From assembly GCA_020629635.1 (NCBI GenBank), contig JAHDCX010000008.1:124001-188000 (forward strand): a stretch of 64,000 bases of DNA, written 5' to 3'. Under the pieces are notes generated by a model. That model ran no database searches. It was not told the DNA's origin and saw only the letters and a list, made by a program, of their open reading frames with translations. Positions 34,120 to 40,757 of the stretch are shown here, piece by piece. The position numbers and the translations under genes were made by a program. The stretch comes from Acidimicrobiales bacterium (lineage in GTDB: Bacteria > Actinomycetota > Acidimicrobiia > Acidimicrobiales > SHLQ01). Each line of letters starts with the position of its first letter. The first letter of the stretch is position 1.

Positions 34120-35274
34120 TTAGTGAGGAAGCTCTGTGACGACACCGATATCAACGATTCGGACGTTGCCGCTCGGGCCGACGCGGACGGTCTGTTCGAC
34201 CCGGACTCGACGGATCTGGCCGCTCTTCGTGTCGGCCCAGATGAATGTCTGGTTGCGAACCTCGGTGTCCGCAATCAGCTCGTCAAACTCTTCGGACCCT
34301 GCGTCTGGAAACAGCGGCCGGAGTGAGTCGGACAGGATTGGGCCCGCCGACTCTCGGTCGAGCTCTGTGACGAGATGCACTAGCCCGCACGACGTGGATG
34401 GATCGAACGCGGTGGTGGCATTCGTTGTGGCTGGGTACGGCGCGCCACCAAGGTGGTTCGGGAGTAGATCCGAGGTGGAGGCCGGTACGCCAAGCTCGAA
34501 TTCGTAACCCTCAGCAGCGTGATACACCTGCACGTCTGCAATCGCGATTGCAGCGACTGCCTCATCGCTCATCGTTTCATAGCGACTCGGGTCGAAGGCT
34601 GGGCCGCCTTCGAGCTCAGACAAGGCTCGGTGGCCATCGAGAAGCACTTCGCGGACCTCGTCAAGGTTCTCGACTGTCGCAACCAGTCCCGACTCAGCGA
34701 CCCGCAACGTGACCGGCGGAGGCGGCGAATCCAACAACTCTGAGAGAACGGCACCCTCAGTCCCATCCGGCGCCCCGACGACGAGCGGCGGTGTTCCCCA
34801 CGTCCACCGCACGCTCTGTCCATCCTCGTCCCACCCTCCGTATGCGATGGCCGCCGGCGTGGTGAAGCCGATACTGAAGGGGTTGCGTTCGCCGATGTCT
34901 GTCGTGAACAGATCGGCGAGAAGCGTTGTCCCGTCCGGGACCTGGGTTCCCGTCTTGATGACCTCGGGAGGTGACTCACGCGGCGAGCATTGGGGTAGGT
35001 CGCGAAGAGCTGGGATGTCGGGAAGTGCCTCGAACGCTTGGAGAACACTGTTCATCTCGAATGAACTGGGCTCCGTGGGTGCGACCTCCAGAATCGTCGA
35101 ACTGGAACTGTCATCTGAAGTGGTCGTCGACAGGTCGGGAGAGGCCGATGACGACGTGGGTTGAGCCTGCGAGGTCTGCGTCGTGCTGGAAAGGGCTGCC
35201 GTTCCGGACTGCTCGCCTGCACAGGCAGAAGTAAGAAGCACGAGGATCGAGACCGTGACGGGAGCAATCCGCAT
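34120..35274 (-). CDS. hypothetical lipoprotein (in REP-bounded block)
   Basis: A 384-residue secreted protein with signal peptide and lipobox LTSAC (Cys 18). A long Ser/Thr/Gln/Asp-rich linker (about 20-70) is followed by a globular region without recognisable motifs. It contains single cysteines (LPQCSPRES, STSCGLVHL) and an acidic, Pro-rich segment. The C-terminus has SGQIRRVRVEQTVRVGPSG. The TAA is 1 bp from the left REP-like repeat. It is unrelated in function to the acyl-CoA genes on either side, which suggests it was inserted with the block. Confidence 0.6.
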   Translation of the reverse strand: MRIAPVTVSILVLLTSACAGEQSGTAALSSTTQTSQAQPTSSSASPDLSTTTSDDSSSSTILEVAPTEPSSFEMNSVLQAFEALPDIPALRDLPQCSPRESPPEVIKTGTQVPDGTTLLADLFTTDIGERNPFSIGFTTPAAIAYGGWDEDGQSVRWTWGTPPLVVGAPDGTEGAVLSELLDSPPPPVTLRVAESGLVATVENLDEVREVLLDGHRALSELEGGPAFDPSRYETMSDEAVAAIAIADVQVYHAAEGYEFELGVPASTSDLLPNHLGGAPYPATTNATTAFDPSTSCGLVHLVTELDRESAGPILSDSLRPLFPDAGSEEFDELIADTEVRNQTFIWADTKSGQIRRVRVEQTVRVGPSGNVRIVDIGVVTELPH

Positions 35275-35317
35275 AGGTCTGGGTCGGCACAAGCCAGCGA
35301 ACATCAAGCGGCGGATC

Positions 35318-35845
35318 TCAGCCGTGAGGCGTTACCCTGACGCCTCTGCCGGTCACAATTCGAGCGTCTCGGCCCAGACGCATCAGGCATGAATCGGCTG
35401 AATAGTGGACGGATGGACTCGCCGATGCCCTTCGGAGTCGTGGCATCCACGTGCGTAGCTCGCCGAAGTCGAATTCGACGTTCGGTGGCAGCGCAACGAA
35501 CAGGCACCCGCCCATCGCCATCTCGCTGTAGCCACCGATTGCAGTCACGCGTTCGGCGAACTCGCTGAAGTCGAAGGTCTCGGCACGCTGTTGCGACAAC
35601 AGAAAGTCATGTTGCTTCAACGGACTCCGTTCGACGACGGACACGAACTCGTAGACCTCCTCATCGGGCCGCTCATAACGGGTCGCATCGGGACCTCGGC
35701 GTCGCACTTCGATGAGGTCGTCGTAGCGAAAGGCTTCTTCGAACCAGGGGCAGCATGCGATGCGTAGGTGGTCCGTGCTCACCACCTCGACATCGCACGC
35801 GAAGGTGTCGCCGTTGACGCTGATTCGAACGTCCTTGGTTCCCAT
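35318..35845 (-). CDS. hypothetical protein (in REP-bounded block)
   Basis: A 175-residue soluble protein with no family recognised by eye. MGTKDVRISVNGDTFACDVE begins it; FEEAFRYDDLIEVRRRGPD and VTAIGGYSEMAMGGCLFVAL are further landmarks. The last 40 residues are Arg-rich and may not be native. An upstream ATG (35926) would start inside the promoter of the divergent gene and read through the REP-like repeat, adding about 27 residues, so the start is uncertain. It lies upstream of the lipoprotein in the same direction with 43 bp between. Confidence 0.5.
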   Translation of the reverse strand: MGTKDVRISVNGDTFACDVEVVSTDHLRIACCPWFEEAFRYDDLIEVRRRGPDATRYERPDEEVYEFVSVVERSPLKQHDFLLSQQRAETFDFSEFAERVTAIGGYSEMAMGGCLFVALPPNVEFDFGELRTWMPRLRRASASPSVHYSADSCLMRLGRDARIVTGRGVRVTPHG

Positions 35846-35880
35846 TCGAACAACGTGCCACCGATCGGGCCCCACCCATT

Positions 35881-35913
35881 CGAAACCTCTTGCTATGTCA
35901 GACTTGACCCCGT
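35881..35913 (-). repeat. REP-like repeat, right inverted copy
   Basis: A 33-nt inverted copy of the 34087 repeat with few changes. One C-to-T change turns CTGACC into TTGACC (35904-35909), creating a possible -35 box for the acyl-CoA dehydrogenase at 35966. Confidence 0.8.
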
Positions 35914-35943
35914 TGTACGGGGACATACTGTACGGAGGCATAC
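35904..35943 (+). promoter_or_regulatory. promoter and 13-bp direct repeats before an acyl-CoA dehydrogenase
   Basis: TTGACC (35904-35909), 16 bp, then TACTGT (35926-35931). Across and after it, TACGGGGACATAC (35916-35928) and TACGGAGGCATAC (35931-35943) form a 13-bp direct repeat with a 15-bp period and two mismatches. It could be a regulator site overlapping the promoter. Confidence 0.5.
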
Positions 35944-35965
35944 GAACGCGACCGGGGAGTAGCCG

Positions 35966-37168
35966 ATGGCTGAGACGTTGACCACCGAAGAGTCCGAGGC
36001 GTTTGCGCTCCGCTGTCGTGAGGTGCTCGAGTCGCTTGCGGGCGAGTCCGGTGGTGAAGGCCTCGACGACGCCAAGTGGTGGCTCGGTCAGGTTGCCGAG
36101 GCGGGCCTCGGCGGCATCGTGTACGACGCCGACCACGGCGGCGCCGGCCTCACCAAGGCGCACGACAAGATCTGGCGTCAGGAGAAGGCCAAGTTCGCCG
36201 CCCGCGACGGAGAGTTCGTGATCAGCCATGGCATGTGCCTGCCGGTGATGAACGACTTCGGCACCGACGAGCAGAAGCGCACCTTCATGCCGCAGATGAT
36301 CACGGGCGAGACGATGTGGTGCCAGATGTTCTCCGAGCCCGGCGCCGGGTCGGACGTCGCCAGTCTCGCCACGAAGGCGATGCTCGACGGTGACGAGTGG
36401 ATCATCAACGGCCAGAAGGTCTGGACCACCCTCGCCCACGTGTCCGACTACGGCATCCTCATCGCCCGCACCGACCCCGAGGTCGTCAAGCACGCGGGCA
36501 TCTCGATGTTCATCGTCGACATGAAGGCCCCCGGCGTCGAAATCCGCCCGATCCACCAGATCGACGGCGGCAAACACTTCAACGAGGTCTTCTTCACCGA
36601 CCTGCGCATTCCCAAGGACTGGCTCCTCGGCGAGCTGAACAACGGCTGGAACCAGGCCACCGCCATGCTCATGTACGAGCGGGTGGCGATCGGCAGCCTC
36701 GGCGCCGGCAGCGCCATCAGCCAACCGATGACCAAATCGCTCATCAACGCCGCCACGAAGAACGGCCGCATCCAGGACGCAACCGTCCGCGACGAGCTGA
36801 TGAAGCTCTACGCGATGGAGAGCACCAAGGCGATGGTGGCAATGCGGGCCCGCGCCGAGGTCAAGGCCGGCAAGGCCCCCGGCCCCGGCGGCTCGCTCGG
36901 CAAGCTGGCGTCGTCGGAGATCTCGTGGCGCTACCGCGAGATCGCCCAAGCGATCCAGGGCCTCGACTCCCAGGCGTGGGTCGACGAGGGCGAGCCTGGC
37001 CATGCCGTGCAGTCCCGAGTGCTCAACTCGTTTCAGGCCGGCATTGCGGGCGGAACCGACGAGATCCAGCGCAACATCATCGGCGACCGTGTGCTCGGTC
37101 TGCCCCGAGACATCTCGGTCGACAAGGGTGTCCCGTTCAACGAGCTGAAGACCGGCTCGGCGAGTTGA
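35966..37168 (+). CDS. acyl-CoA dehydrogenase
   Basis: A 400-residue acyl-CoA dehydrogenase, of the type with QMFSEPGAGSDVASLATKA and GQKVWTTLAHVSDYG. The C-terminus has AGGTDEIQRNIIGDRVLGLPRD. The ATG follows GGGGAG. Its stop overlaps a TTG that starts the next gene. The N-terminus lacks the usual catalytic-domain extension of long-chain types; the substrate is probably a medium or branched acyl-CoA. Confidence 0.92.
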   Translation: MAETLTTEESEAFALRCREVLESLAGESGGEGLDDAKWWLGQVAEAGLGGIVYDADHGGAGLTKAHDKIWRQEKAKFAARDGEFVISHGMCLPVMNDFGTDEQKRTFMPQMITGETMWCQMFSEPGAGSDVASLATKAMLDGDEWIINGQKVWTTLAHVSDYGILIARTDPEVVKHAGISMFIVDMKAPGVEIRPIHQIDGGKHFNEVFFTDLRIPKDWLLGELNNGWNQATAMLMYERVAIGSLGAGSAISQPMTKSLINAATKNGRIQDATVRDELMKLYAMESTKAMVAMRARAEVKAGKAPGPGGSLGKLASSEISWRYREIAQAIQGLDSQAWVDEGEPGHAVQSRVLNSFQAGIAGGTDEIQRNIIGDRVLGLPRDISVDKGVPFNELKTGSAS

Positions 37169-37845
37169 GCGACCCCGGCGACTGGCTGAAGGTCGTCGAC
37201 GACGAAGGCACCGAGTGGTCGCTCGACGCTGCGTTCCTCCGCTCCAATTGGGCGTGCATCTGGGGTGCGGGCTGCAAGGGGATCGAAGCCACGCCCGATG
37301 AGACGTCGATCTTGGGGTGCTGTTCGGTCGGTGCCGAGCTGCTCGACGACGACGAGGCCATGCGCATCGCCGCGCTCGCAGCAACGATCGATCATGCCCA
37401 CCTGCAGTTCGCCGACGAGCTCGCCGCCGGCGGGCCGTACGTCGAGCCGAGCTTCGGCGACCGTCGCCACACACGAGTCGTGGACGGTGCGTGCATCTTC
37501 CTCAACCGGAAGGACTTCGCCCGGGGAGCGGGCTGCGCTTTGCACGCTGAGGCCATTCGATCCGGCGAGTCGATCACCGATTGGAAGCCGGCGATCTGCT
37601 GGCAGCTACCGATCCGGGTCGAACGCCCCGCAGAGGGTGCCGCGACGTTGCGGGCGTGGTCGCGCGCCGACTGGGGGCCGGAGGGCGACACCATGGCGTG
37701 GTGCTGCACTGAACAAGCCGAGGCACACGTCGGCGAGGTTCCGGTCGTCGTCTCGCTGCGAGAAGAACTGACCGCCCTGCTCGGAGAGGATGCCTATGCG
37801 GCCGCGTCGAGGGCGCTCGCCGATGGTGGGGTGAGCCCGGCCTGA
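37165..37845 (+). CDS. cysteine-rich protein, YkgJ/DUF3109-like cluster
   Basis: A 226-residue protein with nine or more cysteines arranged as CIWGAGCKG, GCCSVGAE, GACIFLNRKDFARGAGCALH, KPAICWQLP and AWCCTEQA. This spacing is like the YkgJ and DUF3109 families, thought to bind zinc or an Fe-S cluster. The TTG start overlaps the acyl-CoA dehydrogenase stop (TTGA), so translation is coupled. The 3' end overlaps the convergent PF10118-type gene by 52 bp. Exact family uncertain; the cysteine pattern is clear. Confidence 0.65.
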   Translation: MSDPGDWLKVVDDEGTEWSLDAAFLRSNWACIWGAGCKGIEATPDETSILGCCSVGAELLDDDEAMRIAALAATIDHAHLQFADELAAGGPYVEPSFGDRRHTRVVDGACIFLNRKDFARGAGCALHAEAIRSGESITDWKPAICWQLPIRVERPAEGAATLRAWSRADWGPEGDTMAWCCTEQAEAHVGEVPVVVSLREELTALLGEDAYAAASRALADGGVSPA

Positions 37846-38645
37846 TCCCACCGGCTGATCGTGTTGGTGGCCGGGTCGAATTCGCGCAGCCAGGCTGCCA
37901 TCCACGGGGGATCAACCAAGTCATTTGGGTGAAACCCCGAAGTCATCGACTGGCCGACCACGGGCAAGACAACGAACGCGAACGAGAATCCCCAGCCCAC
38001 CAGTCGGATCCACCGGAGCGGGTTGAGCGCCGACCGCCCCGAGGTGGCGAAGAGCAGCACGCCACCCAACGCGGTGAAGCCAAGCAGGACAACACAGGCG
38101 GCCAGCACGGCACCGTGATAGCGCCGGCTTGCAGTCGGTACAGCAGCCATGACGTCATGGACGAGGCCCTTGTGCTCGATCTCTTCAGCGAGATGCCACA
38201 AGAAGATCGTCGCAGCCTCCGGGTTTGCGCCGCCGAAAAAGCGGCGCAGCCCGGCCTCGGCCCAACGCGCAGAGCAGAAGGCAACGATCTCGAATGCGGC
38301 TGCAAAGGCCAGTGCGAACTCGGGCGAGCGGCGCCGCAACGCTCCGAACACTTCTTTCGCGACGCGGTCGAGCATCCGCGCCGTCCGCGAGGTCGTGATG
38401 AGGCGGCGGTTGAAACGGGCATGAGCTCCGTGGTGGGCCCGCTCCTGTCCGATCCATGCCTGGGTCGCCGGTGTGGAGGCGTATTGGGCGACCGCGTCGA
38501 TCACGAATGGCTCTGCATGAGGCATCAGCAGCGAGACGGCGTTCGCTCCTGCGCCGAACTCGGGAAGTTCGTGATGCCAGTCGGTCGGATCGACCGCGTC
38601 CCAGTCGAAGCGAACGCGTCGAACGGCGAGCTCGGAACCGACCAT
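37794..38645 (-). CDS. metal-dependent hydrolase family (PF10118-like) membrane protein
   Basis: A 283-residue protein. Metal-ligand motifs QERAHHGAHARFN and HLAEEIEHKGLVHDV (E..H) are spaced as in ferritin-like di-iron or di-metal proteins of the PF10118 family. Two hydrophobic segments (about 190-215 and 225-250) follow. The family is described as predicted metal-dependent hydrolases; no reaction is established. It converges with the cysteine-rich gene, overlapping by 52 bp. Confidence 0.8.
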   Translation of the reverse strand: MVGSELAVRRVRFDWDAVDPTDWHHELPEFGAGANAVSLLMPHAEPFVIDAVAQYASTPATQAWIGQERAHHGAHARFNRRLITTSRTARMLDRVAKEVFGALRRRSPEFALAFAAAFEIVAFCSARWAEAGLRRFFGGANPEAATIFLWHLAEEIEHKGLVHDVMAAVPTASRRYHGAVLAACVVLLGFTALGGVLLFATSGRSALNPLRWIRLVGWGFSFAFVVLPVVGQSMTSGFHPNDLVDPPWMAAWLREFDPATNTISRWDQAGLTPPSASALDAAA

Positions 38646-38689
38646 GGAGGTTTCATCGGTCGACTACCCGGTCCGCCCAAGGCCAAGGT

Positions 38690-38703
38690 GGCTCCGCGGA
38701 GCC
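38690..38703. repeat. palindrome GGCTCCGCGGAGCC, left copy
   Basis: A perfect 14-bp palindrome 27 bp before the VOC gene start. The same palindrome is at 39151-39164 after that gene. Short flanking similarity (GGCCAAGG) lies outside both copies in inverted orientation. Confidence 0.5.
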
Positions 38704-38730
38704 GTTTTCGACTGTGCGAGACTCCATCGC

Positions 38731-39132
38731 ATGGCCGGGCCGTGGCAACAGACGATGATCATCTGCTCCGATGTCGAGGCATCGTCGAGCTTCTACTGCC
38801 AACTCTTTGGGTTCGAGAGCGGGCACGGGGGCGAGGAGTACGAACAGCTGCTCCTCGATGGCGAGATCGTCATGCAGCTCCACGACGACAAGCCCGACGA
38901 TGCGCATTCGGCGCTCGCCGATCTCTCCGCTCCCGTTGGGAACGGTGTGCTTCTGTGGTTCGAGGTCGAGGACTTCGGGGCCGTCGTCGAGCGAGCACGT
39001 GCATTGGACGCCCCGATCGACCGGGACCCACACATCAATCCCAATGCGAAGCAACAGGAGTGCTGGATCCTCGACCCCGACGGCTACCGAATCGTCATCG
39101 CCGGTCCCTCGGAGTATCGACCCCGGAACTGA
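38731..39132 (+). CDS. VOC superfamily (glyoxalase/bleomycin-resistance) protein
   Basis: A 133-residue single-module VOC protein: SDVEASSSFYCQLFGF near the start, VLLWFEVEDFGAVVERA in the middle, ECWILDPDGYRIVIAG near the end. Metal-ligand candidates include the Glu in WFEVED and the His in VMQLHDD. Function unknown; such proteins act as isomerases, dioxygenases or binding proteins. The ATG at 38731 was chosen because the residues upstream are Arg/Pro-rich and do not match the fold. Confidence 0.85.
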   Translation: MAGPWQQTMIICSDVEASSSFYCQLFGFESGHGGEEYEQLLLDGEIVMQLHDDKPDDAHSALADLSAPVGNGVLLWFEVEDFGAVVERARALDAPIDRDPHINPNAKQQECWILDPDGYRIVIAGPSEYRPRN

Positions 39133-40606
39133 TTGCGAACTCATCAATGCGGCTCCGCGGAGCCGCCGCTGCCTCGGCCTTGGCCCGGCGGACGCGTTCG
39201 TTCCCGCCGAGGAACGCCACGACGAAGCAAAGGTCCATCCTCTCGCCGGTGCCCGACAGGGGTTCGAGCTCGTGAGTGGGGCGACGATTCGGCCGACGCT
39301 CGGGCAGAAGCTCGCCCGGCATCGGATCGACGAGTTGCTCCGATGTCGACGCCTTGCCATGTGGGTCGTAGAAGACGAACCGTCCGTTCTTGTTGACCAC
39401 GTTCCATCCGCCCTCGTGGAGCGAGCGGTGGTGGAAGTGACAAACGAGGACGAGGTTGTCGAGCTCGGTCTCGCCGCCGTCGACCCAGTGGATGACGTGA
39501 TGGGCATGCAGTCCCCGCCGCACACCACATCCGGGGAAACGACACATGTTGAGATCGCGTCGAGCGAGCAGCCGGCGTAGACGGCGGTTGACCACCCGGG
39601 ATTCGCGGCCGAGACCAATGGCATCACCGGTCTCGTCTGCCAGCGCGAGCTGAAGCCGGCTGTCGCAGGCGATGCGGCGAGCGATGATCGGCGGCACATG
39701 CTCGGAGCCGAGCGTGCACTCGGCACCACATGCTCCCGAACCTGCACTGCTCTCCGCGTTCGAATGTGCCTCCGCGTCATTGTCCACCACGTCATCGGCC
39801 GCAGCCGCCGAACCGTCCGACTGCTCGTCCGAGTGGTCGTTGCACGCGTCACGAAGGACATCGTCGTCGACGATCAACATCGCGTCTTCGAAGGGGCCGT
39901 CGGCGGTGTCCATGGCCCCGGTGAGCATCGCGGCGGCCGCGGCCGAGCGGATCGCACTGGCGCCGCCAAGGAGCGCGCTCATCTCGTGGCGGCGAAGCTC
40001 GCCAGGCTGATCAGCCATCGCCTCAGCGAGGATCCGGTCCGCGGCGTCGTCGACCGATTGGCGAGCCCGGTGGAAGTCGTCGATCGGAAGGTCGATCACG
40101 ATCCGGCCGTACTCGCCTCGGTTCTCGAAGGCGACCATCGGGTCCCAGTTGCTCGGCTGCTCCCTGCGTTTGGTCGCCGCGCACGTGCGAGCGAGCTGAT
40201 TGGCGGTTGCATGCAGGGCGATCTCGGCGAGGTCCTCCTCGTTGAATTCGTTGGCGACCCCGGCGAGTGCCCGCACCTTGGAGTACGACAGCTCACCGGC
40301 AGCGAACATCGCCCGGATCCGCGGAAGGCCCTCGAGCGCGTGGGCGACACGAAGGTGGTCGCGGGCCGTGCGCGATTCGATCCCGCACTTCCAGTTGAGC
40401 CAGCCAACGCATGACGTTTGATCCCAACGCTCCCAGCCCTTGCGTCGATCGAACTCGGCAATCCACGCAAACCACAAGGCCGTGGCCGCAGCGATCCGGC
40501 CGGCGTATGAGGTGATCGAGTGCTCGAGTTGCTCGGTCGAGAAGGTGGAGAGATCGGCGTCGAGATCAGGGAAATCGACCGTGGTCGGGGTGGGCTGCCA
40601 GGGCAT
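39095..40606 (-). CDS. DUF222 / HNH endonuclease (13E12-repeat family)
   Basis: A 503-residue protein. The N-terminal DUF222-like helical domain covers about residues 1-340. An acidic Ser/Ala linker (about 255-300) lies within it. The HNH nuclease is near residues 355-405 with CRFPGCGVRRGLHAHHVIHW, DNLVLVCHFHH and HEGGW. Members are present in many copies in actinobacterial genomes and their biological role is unclear. The last 38 bp overlap the convergent VOC gene. The ATG at 40606 has a weak SD. Confidence 0.9.
   Translation of the reverse strand: MPWQPTPTTVDFPDLDADLSTFSTEQLEHSITSYAGRIAAATALWFAWIAEFDRRKGWERWDQTSCVGWLNWKCGIESRTARDHLRVAHALEGLPRIRAMFAAGELSYSKVRALAGVANEFNEEDLAEIALHATANQLARTCAATKRREQPSNWDPMVAFENRGEYGRIVIDLPIDDFHRARQSVDDAADRILAEAMADQPGELRRHEMSALLGGASAIRSAAAAAMLTGAMDTADGPFEDAMLIVDDDVLRDACNDHSDEQSDGSAAAADDVVDNDAEAHSNAESSAGSGACGAECTLGSEHVPPIIARRIACDSRLQLALADETGDAIGLGRESRVVNRRLRRLLARRDLNMCRFPGCGVRRGLHAHHVIHWVDGGETELDNLVLVCHFHHRSLHEGGWNVVNKNGRFVFYDPHGKASTSEQLVDPMPGELLPERRPNRRPTHELEPLSGTGERMDLCFVVAFLGGNERVRRAKAEAAAAPRSRIDEFAISSGVDTPRDRR
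39151..39164. repeat. palindrome GGCTCCGCGGAGCC, right copy
   Basis: Second copy of the 14-bp palindrome, here inside the 3' end of the HNH gene (encoding AAPRS). See 38690-38703. Confidence 0.45.
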
Positions 40607-40743
40607 GAAAGGGGCCTTTCGTTCGCTGTGCGAACGAGACTACGAAGGACCTGTGACAGTGCTCGGAGCCGAGATGCCACCTGGAAAATCAACAGAAAGC
40701 GATCGAGTTCAACAAGGTGAAGCGAACAGGTGTTCTAGCTGGC

Positions 40744-40749
40744 TATCGT
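40744..40749 (+). promoter_or_regulatory. -10 box TATCGT of the SNF2 gene
   Basis: TATCGT lies 8 nt before GTG 40758, which supports that start over GTG 40752. Confidence 0.45.
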
Positions 40750-40757
40750 CTGTGGCT

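Noticed and set aside
35846-37474. Minus-strand frame extending the hypothetical protein through the acyl-CoA dehydrogenase
   Set aside because: It is antisense to a clear acyl-CoA dehydrogenase gene. Only the part below about 35845 looks like real protein.
39095-40606. HNH protein as part of a homing intron or IS element
   Set aside because: No split host gene, terminal repeats or target duplication; DUF222-HNH genes are free-standing in actinobacteria.
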